Positions 43,120-52,668 are shown, counted from the stretch's first letter. The stretch is 64,000 bases of DNA from Chryseobacterium indologenes (GCA_002439165.1 DJTE01000009.1:7705-71704); one strand, 5' to 3'. Numbers and translations are program-made. Notes: generated by a model from the letters alone, not told the origin.

Positions 43120-45492
43120 TTAATTATTACCTCCTGCTCTGCTGGATTCTTCAAATTTTACCTGTTTGGTAGCTCCTTTTACATTGTTGTTTCCGAATTT
43201 ATAGGTTACAGAAAGATAGATATTCCTTGTAATTCCCTTGTAATAATATTCTACATTGTAATTGGGATAATATTCTATTCCTTTTGAACGGTTGGTATTC
43301 AGAAAATCATTGACATAGAGGTTAATCAGGAGTTTTTTATCCATCAGGTTCAGCTTCATTCCCGTGTACAGGGAAGCATTGGCAAAATAATGGGTATTAC
43401 CGTCCCTGTTGGGAAGATTGCTCCACAGGCCAAGCATTAGGGTCAGGGTTTTGTCTTTATTCAGGAAGAAATTATTATCCACGTTAAAGTTGGCACTGTA
43501 TCCGGCGGGAGCGGAAACCGCATCAGGGTCGTATGACTTTGATCTGGCATAATAACCGTTCACAAAAATATTGGATTCCAGCCATTTCAGTTTATTGTAA
43601 TTATAGCTGATATTGATTCCGGCCTGGTCTTCATTATAAAAATTTTTCACAATACTGTATTTCAGGTTGCCTTCCACATACTGAATCCTGTCCCAGTTAT
43701 CTTTATTGTAATTGTAGTATAAGGTGACATTGAAGTTGTTGTTCAGGACATACCCGAATTCAAAATTATCGGAAAAAGAGGGGAGCAGATAAGGATTCCC
43801 GGTATTGTATTCAAAATCCGAGGTATAAAACCGGAAAGGATTCAGATTTCCGAAATAAGGACGCGAAATTCTCCGTGAATAGTTCAGGGAAAAAGTATGG
43901 TTTTCGTTGGGTTTATAGCTGAGATAGGCGGTAGGGAAGAATTTTCCGTATTTGATCTTCGCTGAGGAATCATCATTCATTGAAATACCTTCCAGGGAAG
44001 TATACTCGTAACGCAGCCCTGCTTTGGCATCCCATTTTTCATTGATTTTAAAACCGGCAGAGGCATAGGCTGCATAGTTCTGTTCGTTGTAGAAAAAGGT
44101 ATTGGTTTTTTTCGGGTTGATGAGATATTCATTGTTTTTAATGTCAAAGAAATTAAATTCAGAGTCATTTTTAATTTTGGTGTATTTCAGTCCGGCTTCT
44201 GTCTTTATTTTGGCGAAATTTTTCTCCAGATCGGCCTGTCCGGAATAAATACGGTATTTGCTGACCGGATTTACAAAGGTTGAGCTTGTCTCTGACGTAA
44301 TTGTATTATAAAAGTTTCTGGCATTGGCATCATTAATCAGCATATTGGCTGTAAGATTCAGTTTGCTTCCCAGCGAATCCAGTTTGAGGTCATAAAATGC
44401 TGTGGCATTATGAACATTCCTGCGGTTTTTGTTCCTGAAATTGGAGTTTACGTTCAGCAGTCCCTCTTCATTGAAGATGACTGTTTTACTTTCTCCCTGT
44501 TCCAGAGGATCACTGAAAGAATAATTGTAATTGAAACCGATCAGGTTTTTATCATTGATTTTATACTCTCCTTTTGCATTGCCGCCTTTATATCTGTAAT
44601 TATTGGAGCTGATATTGTCGGTATTCCAGTAATTGTTAGCCGTAGTTCCCGTCAGATAATTATAGGAATGGTTTTCCCAGTAATTGTCCCCTAAAGAAAG
44701 ATTGGTACTCAGGGAAAGCTTTTCTCCCTGATAATTGAAAGCAGCACCGCTTCTTGTGGAGGTTGCCGGTCTTCCGCCATAATAGCTTCCGGAGGTCTGA
44801 AGTGAACCGTTCCAGCCCAGGCTGGTATTTTTCTTAAGAACAATATTGATCAGTCCGCTTTTCCCTTCTGCTTCGTATCTGGCCGGCGGTGTGGTAATCA
44901 CTTCAATTTTTAAAATATCATCGGACCGTAGTGTTTTCAGATAGTTGATGAGTTCCTGCCCGCTCAGGTTCAGCAGTCTGTCGTTGATCATAACGGCAAC
45001 ATTGCTTTTTCCGGCAATGCTTATGGCATCATCAGTGGCTCTTACCATCGGGGTTTTTGCCAGTGCTTCCACTGCATCTATTCCCTGTGAAGCTACGGAA
45101 TTCTCTACATTGAAAACCAGCCTGTCTACTTTTCTTTCAAAGAGTTTTTTCTTTGCAGTAAGGGTTACCCCTTCTATTTTCTGTTCAGGAACAGGCACTT
45201 CTTTAAGCTGTATATCTTTTCTGGAGTTTCCTTTTACCGTAATTTTTTCACTGTTTGTTTTTATACCGTCCCTGATGATTTCCAGCAGATAGTCTCCGTC
45301 TTCCTTCAGCGGAATTCTGAATATTCCGTTCTCGTCTGTGATCGCGGAAAATTTAGCGCTGTTTCCGGAGATAATGACTTCAGTTTCCGGAGAGGGTTTA
45401 TTTTGTCCGTCGGTGATGGTTCCTTCAAGGCTCTGCGCAAAAAAGAAAGAAGAAGAGATGAGACAGGAAAGAATAATGAGCTTTCGGTTCAT
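43120..45492 (-). CDS. TonB-dependent receptor-like outer membrane beta-barrel protein
   Basis: The 790-residue protein has a signal peptide (MNRKLIILSCLISSSFFFAQ) and a carboxypeptidase-regulatory-like beta sandwich at about residues 21-95 (LEGTITDGQNKPSPETEVII). A plug domain (AVEALAKTPMVRATDDAISI, VITTPPARYEAEGKSGLINI) and a long barrel (about 240-790) follow. It fits the OMP_b-brl_3 group that includes TonB-type receptors. The C-terminus lacks the classical aromatic end. The substrate cannot be told; no SusD-like partner is present. Confidence 0.88.
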   Translation of the reverse strand: MNRKLIILSCLISSSFFFAQSLEGTITDGQNKPSPETEVIISGNSAKFSAITDENGIFRIPLKEDGDYLLEIIRDGIKTNSEKITVKGNSRKDIQLKEVPVPEQKIEGVTLTAKKKLFERKVDRLVFNVENSVASQGIDAVEALAKTPMVRATDDAISIAGKSNVAVMINDRLLNLSGQELINYLKTLRSDDILKIEVITTPPARYEAEGKSGLINIVLKKNTSLGWNGSLQTSGSYYGGRPATSTRSGAAFNYQGEKLSLSTNLSLGDNYWENHSYNYLTGTTANNYWNTDNISSNNYRYKGGNAKGEYKINDKNLIGFNYNYSFSDPLEQGESKTVIFNEEGLLNVNSNFRNKNRRNVHNATAFYDLKLDSLGSKLNLTANMLINDANARNFYNTITSETSSTFVNPVSKYRIYSGQADLEKNFAKIKTEAGLKYTKIKNDSEFNFFDIKNNEYLINPKKTNTFFYNEQNYAAYASAGFKINEKWDAKAGLRYEYTSLEGISMNDDSSAKIKYGKFFPTAYLSYKPNENHTFSLNYSRRISRPYFGNLNPFRFYTSDFEYNTGNPYLLPSFSDNFEFGYVLNNNFNVTLYYNYNKDNWDRIQYVEGNLKYSIVKNFYNEDQAGINISYNYNKLKWLESNIFVNGYYARSKSYDPDAVSAPAGYSANFNVDNNFFLNKDKTLTLMLGLWSNLPNRDGNTHYFANASLYTGMKLNLMDKKLLINLYVNDFLNTNRSKGIEYYPNYNVEYYYKGITRNIYLSVTYKFGNNNVKGATKQVKFEESSRAGGNN

Positions 45493-45611
45493 GATTATTT
45501 TTTATACATGACAATTCATGAGATGATGTTATTACATTTCCCGGTCTTTTTTTTATAGAAAGCTGTTTAAACTTTATTAAACCACAATAGTCACAAAAGA
45601 TTTTTGCCCTC

Positions 45612-45652
45612 CAGACAGCTTTAAGTTTAAATGCTTTGCGTATAGAAGTTCA
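45612..45652. repeat. dispersed repeat GTGAACTTCTAT..., copy 2 (inverted)
   Basis: AGACAGCTTTAAGTTTAAAT and TAGAAGTTCAC are the reverse complement of the element at 36299-36342. The surrounding gap (45493-45817) is non-coding and seems made of decayed repeats. Confidence 0.65.
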
Positions 45653-45817
45653 CATGAGCCTTAAAAATCTTTGATTTTTTATTCTTTTGAGAACTTTTAT
45701 CTTGTCATAACTGTACAGGTTGCTCTTGTTTCTTTTGATTACGTTGAACTTCGGTAGGTGATTAAGTTTAAAAGGAGTTTTTAGATTAAATAGCAGCAGA
45801 GTAAGAAGTCACAACGT

Positions 45818-46435
45818 TTATTGTTCAAGCTTGATGATGGAACCTTTGTAAAACCGGGTGAGGTCATAAAGATCTTCAAAATACCGCTGCAGTTCGGGGC
45901 GGTTTTCTATTTCCGGATTTTTTTTTAACTGATCTTCAGCGAAAGTGTAGAGGGTAGGATGGTCCGTTTTTAAATAATGGGACAGCATGTTTACACTGCC
46001 TTTTTCCTCTGAAGCCATATTGGTGAAAAATATTCCGTAGATCAGAAACTGGTTGAAGTTCCGGGAATCCATGATGAATTCCAGATTTTGCTGTGAAAAA
46101 TTTTCGTAACCGGAGAGAAGCTGCTGGAAGCTTTTCACTCTGTTTTCATGGGAAATTTCATAGAAGAGATCAATTCCATTGATGAAAAGCTGTGTTTTGG
46201 TTTCCTCCATATCGGAAGGGCAGAGACTGCTGAACCATGCAAAGATGGTGGAAAGCTCGTCTTTGGTAAGATTTTCAACCGAATCCTTTACCTTTTTCCT
46301 GATGATCTCAAGACTTACCTTTGCATCATCCGGCAGGAATTGCATCATCTGATCTTCCTCACGGCTGATCTTATTGTACAAATTGATCCTGGCAACAGTA
46401 GGGTTGGGTTTTATGAAATAAAGTTCATCTGCCAT
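45818..46435 (-). CDS. conserved-looking protein of unknown function
   Basis: The 205-residue protein begins MADELYFIKPNPTVARINLY, with no signal peptide or membrane segment and a mainly alpha-helical character. The middle (FAWFSSLCPSDMEETKTQLF) and end (LQRYFEDLYDLTRFYKGSII) were not matched to a family. Codon use is like its neighbours. It stands alone between two gaps, so context gives no clue. Confidence 0.65.
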   Translation of the reverse strand: MADELYFIKPNPTVARINLYNKISREEDQMMQFLPDDAKVSLEIIRKKVKDSVENLTKDELSTIFAWFSSLCPSDMEETKTQLFINGIDLFYEISHENRVKSFQQLLSGYENFSQQNLEFIMDSRNFNQFLIYGIFFTNMASEEKGSVNMLSHYLKTDHPTLYTFAEDQLKKNPEIENRPELQRYFEDLYDLTRFYKGSIIKLEQ

Positions 46436-46603
46436 ATGTTATGCATAGCTTGGTTTTTAGGGAACTATAACCTTTTTCTATGAACTAAGGTAAAGAAAAT
46501 TTTTTCATGATCTTATAATTTTAATTAATTTATTCCGTGAAAAGTGTAAATTAATATTTCCCGATTCGGGTTGGTTTGAAAAGGAAATGCCATACGGAAA
46601 GAA

Positions 46604-47062
46604 TCATTTACTTTTCAGGGTTTCATGTAATGCAATTCTGTTTCCTTCCGGATCTTCAAATTCAGCTACGGCAAAGCCGTTCTTCTGATCTGCTTTTTTC
46701 GGATAGAGTATCTTTCCGCCATGCAGAACTGCTTTTTCTAATGTGTGATCTATATTTTCTGTTTTAAAATAAATAATAACCCCTTCTTTACCGGGTTTAT
46801 AAACATCTCCTCTGGCCAGGGCTCCTGTAATGCCGCTGCTCTTTTCTTCAAAAGGGAAAAGGGCCATATCATAGCCGTCTATCATTTCTTTTTCAAAGCT
46901 GAATCCGAAAACAGAGGTGTAAAACAGTTCGGCGCGTTTCAGATCGGTAACCGGAATTTCAAAATAAACTACGGGATTCGAGGGGTTCATATGGATATCT
47001 TTCGGGTTGCATGAGATCAGTAATAGCACGGGAAGAATGAGTGGTAAAAAGCTTTTATGCAT
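46604..47062 (-). CDS. VOC family lipoprotein
   Basis: The 152-residue protein has a lipoprotein signal (MHKSFLPLILPVLLLISCNP, lipobox LISC), which is unusual for a VOC protein. A single vicinal-oxygen-chelate domain follows (VVYFEIPVTDLKRAELFYTS, VFGFSFEKEM, EFEDPEGNRIALHETL). Metal ligands are partly kept (E near the end). The ATG at 47062 overlaps the upstream gene by eight bases, which implies coupling. The role could be binding of a small ligand at the membrane. Confidence 0.78.
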   Translation of the reverse strand: MHKSFLPLILPVLLLISCNPKDIHMNPSNPVVYFEIPVTDLKRAELFYTSVFGFSFEKEMIDGYDMALFPFEEKSSGITGALARGDVYKPGKEGVIIYFKTENIDHTLEKAVLHGGKILYPKKADQKNGFAVAEFEDPEGNRIALHETLKSK

Positions 47063-48293
47063 AATAAGTAATTTCATAGTACTGTGACCGTTTCCAGTTT
47101 TCATTTTCCAGCGCATCTTCATAATAGATCACATTATTATACCTGTCATAAATATGCGTAAACTTCCTGTGATCCGCAGTTTCCTCAATTTCGGTCCTGT
47201 TCCCGTTTTCATAAGAAACTGTTGTAATACCGGAACTGCTGCCCGTTCTGATCTTTTTCCTGATCCTGTTTTCGGCATCAAATTCATAAGTATATTTATA
47301 ACTGCCTCCGAAATCATTATTTTTTTCTGTAACAGCATCACGGCTGGCGATTAAAAGCCCGCGGCGGTCATATTCATTTTCTGAAAGCTCCAGCTGTGTG
47401 AGCTCTTTTTCATCAAAATCCGGCCGGTAGGCAAATCTTGCACTGAAAATTTCCCGGCCGGATGCATCATAGGCAAAAGTGGTAAGTTCATTGAAAAAAT
47501 AAACCGGAGGGTAACCGGGAAGAAGGTTTCCATTGCGGTCATACCTGAATTCTTCCAGAAGGTTTTTAATTTCATTCGTATACAGACCGTTTTCCTTTAA
47601 CGGGAAGTCAGCATATTCAGGAAGGCTGCCCGGATCTGTATTGATTAAATTTTCTGCTGTAATTCTTGTAACCAATTCTTTGTCATACAGTTCATAATGA
47701 TCGTAAACAGGAATGTCATATCTGGAAAATGAGAAATTCTGTAAAATCCTTTTCTTTTCATCCAAAACGAGATATCTCAGTTTCACCAGTCTTTTTTCCG
47801 CATCAAATGTCTTTCTGGTAATAGAATTTCCATGATAGGAATAGGTAACTGCAAACATTTCCTCCCCGGAACCGGTGAATGATATTTCTTCTGAGGCCTG
47901 ATGATGGAGATTGAACTGTTTGGTGAAAAGAATAACTCCGTCTTTTATAAAGCTCAACAGTTTTCCGGTAGAGTTATAAGTAATAGAAGTATTCCCGAAT
48001 TCTTTTTTCTCTGTAAGATTTCCATTATGGTCATAATATTCCTTTTTGATGATATTTCCTGAAAGATCAGTAAAATGATATTCCACCGTATCCGGTATAT
48101 TGTTTCCCAGGCGGTGAATTTCCCTGATCTCCATACCGTCTTTTGCGTATCTTTTTTCAATACGCATCAGGATGCCCTGTTGGTAGGTTTTTTTTTCTGA
48201 GATTTTTCCTTCCGGAGAATAGAGTGTTTCTTCACGAATTCTGCCTGAAATGTATTCTTTCACAGATTTTACTTTTCCCTGGAGATGGTCCAT
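47055..48293 (-). CDS. YD-repeat/RHS-like protein of unknown role
   Basis: The 412-residue protein contains lines typical of YD or toxin-complex repeats (LQGKVKSVKEYISGRI, EYYDHNGNLTEKKEFGNTSI, EFRYDRNGNLLPGYPPVYFF, YTYEFDAENRIRKKIRTGSS). No signal peptide was seen after the ATG at 48293, which is preferred over an upstream TTG. Such short YD proteins are common in this group and lack a toxin tip. It diverges from a TetR-family gene across a strong palindrome and is coupled to the VOC lipoprotein gene. Confidence 0.65.
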   Translation of the reverse strand: MDHLQGKVKSVKEYISGRIREETLYSPEGKISEKKTYQQGILMRIEKRYAKDGMEIREIHRLGNNIPDTVEYHFTDLSGNIIKKEYYDHNGNLTEKKEFGNTSITYNSTGKLLSFIKDGVILFTKQFNLHHQASEEISFTGSGEEMFAVTYSYHGNSITRKTFDAEKRLVKLRYLVLDEKKRILQNFSFSRYDIPVYDHYELYDKELVTRITAENLINTDPGSLPEYADFPLKENGLYTNEIKNLLEEFRYDRNGNLLPGYPPVYFFNELTTFAYDASGREIFSARFAYRPDFDEKELTQLELSENEYDRRGLLIASRDAVTEKNNDFGGSYKYTYEFDAENRIRKKIRTGSSSGITTVSYENGNRTEIEETADHRKFTHIYDRYNNVIYYEDALENENWKRSQYYEITYYA

Positions 48294-48341
48294 CGGCTGA
48301 TATTTTTTACGGTGAATAAAGGTACACAAAGTAATAATTAA

Positions 48342-48369
48342 AAAAAATAGATAGACCTATCTATTTTTT
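48342..48369. promoter_or_regulatory. TetR operator AAAAAATAGATAG-AC-CTATCTATTTTTT
   Basis: A perfect 13-base inverted repeat with a two-base centre lies between divergent start codons. The core ATAGAT...ATCTAT recurs before the MFS gene at 48972-48985. It is a likely binding site of the TetR-family protein encoded at 48393. Confidence 0.72.
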
Positions 48370-48372
48370 ATC

Positions 48373-48380
48373 TAGCTTTG
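48373..48380 (+). promoter_or_regulatory. -7 box TAGCTTTG of the TetR-family gene
   Basis: A TAnnTTTG match sits directly right of the operator and 12 bases before the ATG at 48393, so repressor binding would block it. Confidence 0.6.
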
Positions 48381-48392
48381 CAAAAATGTCCA

Positions 48393-48953
48393 ATGAAAAA
48401 AGAAAAAGCCAGGGAACGGATCCTAAGAACAGCAGCAGAATTGTTTTACAGACAGGGATTTAATTCTACGGGGATCAACCAGATCATTGCTGAAGCTGAT
48501 ATTGCTATCGGGTCTCTGTATAATCACTTTTCCTCTAAAAATGACCTTCTTCAGGCTTACCTTATCAAAGAGGAGAACGAGTGGTTCAGAGGTTTTGAAG
48601 AACATTCATCTAAAATAAAGGAACCCAGGGAAAAACTTCTGTCATTGATCAGTTACCGTAAGAAACTGCAGAAATCTTCAGGCTTCGCGGGATGTCATTT
48701 TATCAAAATAGCTTCCGAAACAGGAGATCACATTCCTTCTGTATCAGATTTTGTGAAAAGCCATAAAGAAAAGCAGAAGAAACTGATTCAGGATCTTGTG
48801 GCCCGGTACGCAATGAATCATCCAGTGGATGCGGATCAGATATCGGAACATATTTTTCTCCTGATTGAAGGGGCGGTGGTCTCATCTACCATCAGTAAAA
48901 AGGCAGACCCTTTTGATAAGGTTCAAAAAATCACAGAGGCTATGCTTCCGTAA
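48393..48953 (+). CDS. TetR/AcrR family repressor of the MFS exporter
   Basis: The 186-residue protein starts MKKEKARERILRTAAELFYR. Its DNA-binding helices (GFNSTGINQIIAEADIAIGS, LYNHFSSKNDLLQAYL) are at residues 10-55. The C-terminal domain resembles the TetR_C group (HFIKIASETGDHIPSVSDFV). The ATG at 48393 is chosen because the -7 box overlaps the longer frame. The MFS exporter gene begins 38 bases after its stop with a second copy of the palindrome, so it very likely controls that exporter. Confidence 0.9.
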   Translation: MKKEKARERILRTAAELFYRQGFNSTGINQIIAEADIAIGSLYNHFSSKNDLLQAYLIKEENEWFRGFEEHSSKIKEPREKLLSLISYRKKLQKSSGFAGCHFIKIASETGDHIPSVSDFVKSHKEKQKKLIQDLVARYAMNHPVDADQISEHIFLLIEGAVVSSTISKKADPFDKVQKITEAMLP

Positions 48954-48971
48954 TTTTTTTATTTAAAAAAA

Positions 48972-48985
48972 ATAGATATATCTAT
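48972..48985. promoter_or_regulatory. second TetR operator ATAGATATATCTAT
   Basis: A perfect 14-base palindrome six bases before the MFS ATG. It shares half-sites with 48342-48369 but with two bases between ATAGAT and ATCTAT in place of six. Confidence 0.55.
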
Positions 48986-48991
48986 ATAAAA

Positions 48992-50392
48992 ATGAATCAT
49001 AAATATCTGAAATTATTAGTTATACTTTCCGGTCAGCTGCTTACCATCATGGATATTTTTATCATTAATGTATCCATTCCTTCCATACAGCATGATCTAG
49101 GGGCTTTAAACGGTGAAATGCAGCTGATGATTGCGTCCTATCTTATCGGGTTTGCTTCCTTTCTGATCACGGGAGGGCGTTTGGGGGATCTTTTCGGGAG
49201 AAAGAAAATATTTATCTGGGGACTGGTATTTTTTATGCTGAGTTCAGTGGCCTGTGGAATTTCGTCCGGAGCAGTACAGCTTGCCTCCGCCAGATTTGTA
49301 CAGGGAATCAGTGCGGCACTGATGTCTCCGCAGGTATTGTCGATCATACAGATCCTGTTTCCCCGGAATGAGGAACGGGCTAAAGCAATGGGATGGTACG
49401 GAATCACGATTGGGGCAGGTACGGTGCTGGGACAGTTCTTAGGCGGATATTTATCCTCTTCAGCATGGATGAATGAATCCTGGCGACTCATTTTTCTGGT
49501 GAATGTTCCTGTTTGTCTGCCGGCCATTTTTTTCAGTATAAAAATTTTAACGGAATCTGAGGTGATCCCGGAAAACAGGAAATTGAACCTGTCCGGAGTG
49601 ATTATACTGGCTGTGGGACTTTTCTGCTTTACTTATGCCCTTACTTCATCTGAACATCCGGGATTTCAGTTGAAAAATGTGATAATAATGATGATTTCAG
49701 CCATTACTTTGATTTATTTTATTAAAAACCAGAAAATAAGAATGGAAAGAGGACTCCCATACCTGCTGGACCTCCGGTTATTCCGTTTCAGGAATTTCAA
49801 TCTGGGAATTCTGGCCGTTTCTTTTTTCTTTATTATGCTGGATTCCTATTTTTATATACTGTCCGTGTTTTTTCAGGACGGGCTGAAGATAGGCGCACTG
49901 AAAGCCGGAGAAATTATTGTATTCCAGGGGCTGGGTTTTATTCTGGCTTCGTTCTTTTCTGCAAAACTTATCATAAGATACGGAAAGATGTTTCTGGCAG
50001 CAGGGCTTATTATGATCATCATTATTCTTGTATTGCAGATGATGTTGTTTGATATGGAAATTTCTTTTTTTACCCTCTGTGTAATGCTGTTTCTTCATGG
50101 AGTGGGGGTAGGTTGTATCATTCCTTCGCTGGCCGGGATCGCTCTTTCGGGAGTGCCGGAAACTTTAGCGGGAAATGCTTCAGGAGTATACAATACTTTT
50201 CAGCAGGCTGCTGCTATTGCCGGGATTATTGTGGTAGGAAGTATTTTTTACTGTTTTTTGGGTTCAGAACCTTCTGCAGAAGACTATCATTATGCTTTTT
50301 CGATGGCACTGGCTGTGAATATTTTCTGTATAACGGCTGTATTGGTTTGCCTGTTCAGGGTTCCGGATAAGGTTTTTCCAAAAATAAAATGA
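48992..50392 (+). CDS. MFS drug exporter, DHA2 (14-TM) family
   Basis: This 466-residue proton-driven exporter has fourteen hydrophobic segments. DIFIINVSIPSIQHDLGALN is motif D1 of the DHA2 group. GGRLGDLFGRKKIF is motif A, RFVQGISAALMSPQVLSII is motif B and GWYGITIGAGTVLGQFLGGY is motif C. They place it with EmrB/QacA-like exporters of drugs or toxic organics. The TetR-family repressor gene lies directly upstream. Confidence 0.93.
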   Translation: MNHKYLKLLVILSGQLLTIMDIFIINVSIPSIQHDLGALNGEMQLMIASYLIGFASFLITGGRLGDLFGRKKIFIWGLVFFMLSSVACGISSGAVQLASARFVQGISAALMSPQVLSIIQILFPRNEERAKAMGWYGITIGAGTVLGQFLGGYLSSSAWMNESWRLIFLVNVPVCLPAIFFSIKILTESEVIPENRKLNLSGVIILAVGLFCFTYALTSSEHPGFQLKNVIIMMISAITLIYFIKNQKIRMERGLPYLLDLRLFRFRNFNLGILAVSFFFIMLDSYFYILSVFFQDGLKIGALKAGEIIVFQGLGFILASFFSAKLIIRYGKMFLAAGLIMIIIILVLQMMLFDMEISFFTLCVMLFLHGVGVGCIIPSLAGIALSGVPETLAGNASGVYNTFQQAAAIAGIIVVGSIFYCFLGSEPSAEDYHYAFSMALAVNIFCITAVLVCLFRVPDKVFPKIK

Positions 50393-50494
50393 CAGTCGGA
50401 ATCCGGCTGCCATTGTCTGTTGATCATTTAATTATATAATGAATGTGGTGCAGAACATCTGCAATAAAAGAATTTGTCTTACTTTTCCTAAGGA

Positions 50495-51334
50495 TTATTT
50501 TTTGATAAGCTTATAGCTTCCGGAATCTGTGGTGATGAGATACGCTCCGTCCGGAAGTGAAGTAATATCAATTTCGTTTTCCCCTTTTACAGCTTCTGTT
50601 GATTTTACCAGTTTACCGGCTTGGTCATAAACAGAAACTTTATTATTTTTATCCACATTCAGATGGAAGATTCCTGAAGTTGGATTAGGGTACAGCAGGG
50701 TTTTGTCTTTAACGGTATTTTCAGAAGTAGCCAATGTTGCTGTTTTTTTCCAGGTAAATGCATCCAGGCACATGTACACATAGCCTCCGGTAGACTGTAA
50801 CTGGATTTCATCGATGGTGATATTGCTGTTGTTCTGGTTGTTGAGGTTGGAAAGATCGATAAGGGTAAAACCGTTATTAACGCCCGTTGCTCCCGTTGTT
50901 CCATTGAAAGTGGTATTGAACCCCGAAGTTTTTGTGGTGGTAAATTTAGTAACACCTCCCAATTTTCCTGTAATGATCAGGGTACCCGAAGAGGCAGCCT
51001 GATTGAGCTGGGTATTGCTTAAAAACACCCAGAATTTTGATACGGTAAACCCTGAAGTACTCTTAACGCTGAAAGAAGGGGAGTTGATATTGGTAGTTCC
51101 GGTATTGTCGATATAGGCATTATCATTAGCCGTCCCATTCCAGCCGGTATTCGGATAGTTTTTCTGAATTCTAAAGGAACCGGCCTGCGACACAATGCTG
51201 AAAGTATAGCCGTTATCGGTAAAGCTTGTGCTGCCGTTAGCTGCGTTCTCAAAAGTCATTGTGCTTGTCTGCGCACTGATAGCCGTTATATTGCTTAAAA
51301 AAACAAAAACTGCAAAAAAGATAATTTTTTTCAT
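50495..51334 (-). CDS. T9SS type A sorting domain protein
   Basis: The 279-residue exported protein has a signal peptide (MKKIIFFAVFVFLSNITAIS). A beta-sandwich of about 170 residues has the look of carbohydrate-binding or adhesive domains (MTFENAANGSTSFTDNGYTF, ITIDEIQLQSTGGYVYMCLD). A C-terminal type A sorting domain follows (LLYPNPTSGIFHLNVDKNNK to YKLIKK). It is expected at the cell surface or secreted. It is a single gene, convergent with the MFS gene. Confidence 0.88.
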   Translation of the reverse strand: MKKIIFFAVFVFLSNITAISAQTSTMTFENAANGSTSFTDNGYTFSIVSQAGSFRIQKNYPNTGWNGTANDNAYIDNTGTTNINSPSFSVKSTSGFTVSKFWVFLSNTQLNQAASSGTLIITGKLGGVTKFTTTKTSGFNTTFNGTTGATGVNNGFTLIDLSNLNNQNNSNITIDEIQLQSTGGYVYMCLDAFTWKKTATLATSENTVKDKTLLYPNPTSGIFHLNVDKNNKVSVYDQAGKLVKSTEAVKGENEIDITSLPDGAYLITTDSGSYKLIKK

Positions 51335-51669
51335 GATGTAAATTTTTTAAATTAAGCATGTTGTTTACGATTCTTACAGAAGATAGCTGCCTGTAATGAA
51401 TACCCCAAAGTAACTGTGAAATAAAGGACAAAAACAGCGTATTACAGACTGAATTGAAAAACAGGTAGAAATACGTGTTTTTCATTTTCGGGATTATTCT
51501 ACTTTTGAAAACAGGGAGCAGGATCTTCAGGTAAACAATACCCTTTACCTGTAAAAAAGATGAACCGGATTGTCTGTAAGATGTTGAAAACGATGCGGTT
51601 TTTAATCTTTGCTATGAAATAAATATTATATATTCTGAACTAATTGTGTAACTTTAAAAAAAAGAAACT
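51335..51669. other. intergenic region with one inverted repeat
   Basis: This gap of about 335 bases holds CAGGTAAA / TTTACCTG (51528-51551) followed by TAAAAAAG, and a TAACTTTA -7-like element at 51649-51656 just before the next gene. No coding signal was seen. Confidence 0.4.
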
Positions 51670-52002
51670 ATGAAAACACCTGTATTACATGTATCATTAG
51701 AAGATGCCAGAAATTGGATAAAAAACTGGCAGGCCCAGAAAGAGATTGCAGGCACGCAAATCATATCTCATCTTCTTCCATCCATTGATGTGTACGAGAT
51801 TTTCAAGATTGAAAACGGAACTGAACGGTTTCGCGGTTATAATGCCATTACCGGCAAGGGAGAATATAAATTTTTAATGGTAGGTGTTGATGAGGATGGC
51901 AATGATATGGTAGATCCCGATCGCAGATGGTATATTTATGATATGACTACCCCGTGCCCGTCTGCATGTTCCGGGAATAAGTGGTGGGAAGAAGGAATAT
52001 AA
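51670..52002 (+). CDS. small protein of unknown function before sensor cluster
   Basis: The 110-residue protein (MKTPVLHVSLEDARNWIKNW) has no signal peptide. It contains an acidic segment (GVDEDGNDMVDPDRRWYIYD) and ends CPSACSGNKWWEEGI with two nearby Cys. The family was not recognised. The 7TM-protein gene starts 13 bases downstream, so it is likely part of the same operon as the two-component system. Confidence 0.65.
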   Translation: MKTPVLHVSLEDARNWIKNWQAQKEIAGTQIISHLLPSIDVYEIFKIENGTERFRGYNAITGKGEYKFLMVGVDEDGNDMVDPDRRWYIYDMTTPCPSACSGNKWWEEGI

Positions 52003-52015
52003 AGTGTAAGAGACA

Positions 52016-52648
52016 TTGTATCAGTGGATTGAAATACCGTCATTAATTGGAAAAGGTATCCTGCTGGTTAACCTGACCGTATATACCATAGGCTTTTCCG
52101 GTTCCGGGAAGGCTTATAGGTTTTTTATGGGGTATTTAATCTGGATATCCATATGTGAATCTGTATTTTATATACTGGGTTCCCGGAAAATCAATAATCT
52201 GTTTTTTTCCCATTATTACCTGATAGGTCAGTTTCTGCTGCTGGGCCTGTTCTTTCGTGAGATTCTCACAGAAAGGTATCAGAAGAAAACAGCACAGTTT
52301 TTTTTACTGATTATTCCACCGGTACTGATTCTGCAATATATTGCAGATCCTGAGAAATATTACATTTTCAACCTTTTTGAAATTTTTGTTACCTCTTACG
52401 CTGTTATCATTCTGGGTTTATTTCATTTATACAACATACTGGATTCGGGGAAAAAATATAAATATATGGTTTTGGGGCTTCTTATGTATCTGATCAGCAG
52501 TACGGTATTGTTTTTATCCGGAAACCTTTATGTGGTGATGGATCTGAATGTACACAAAGAAATCTGGGTGATCAATGCGGTGATGTTTATTGTGTATCAG
52601 ATTTTTATCCTTATCGAATATTTTTCTTTCCACAGAAAAAAAGTGTAA
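52016..52648 (+). CDS. seven-helix membrane protein, candidate sensor
   Basis: The 210-residue protein has about seven hydrophobic helices filling nearly its whole length (FFMGYLIWISICESVFYILG, FFLLIIPPVLILQYIADP, YMVLGLLMYLISSTVLFLSG and more). There is no enzymatic domain. It is followed 20 bases later by a histidine kinase with almost no sensing domain, so it may supply the signal-input part. The family was not named. Confidence 0.65.
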   Translation: MYQWIEIPSLIGKGILLVNLTVYTIGFSGSGKAYRFFMGYLIWISICESVFYILGSRKINNLFFSHYYLIGQFLLLGLFFREILTERYQKKTAQFFLLIIPPVLILQYIADPEKYYIFNLFEIFVTSYAVIILGLFHLYNILDSGKKYKYMVLGLLMYLISSTVLFLSGNLYVVMDLNVHKEIWVINAVMFIVYQIFILIEYFSFHRKKV

Positions 52649-52668
52649 TTATTTGATGATTTTATACT

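Noticed and set aside
48342..48369. Intrinsic terminator (stem flanked by A and T runs)
   Set aside because: It lies between divergent start codons with a -7 box right next to it, and the core recurs before the exporter gene, so an operator is more likely.
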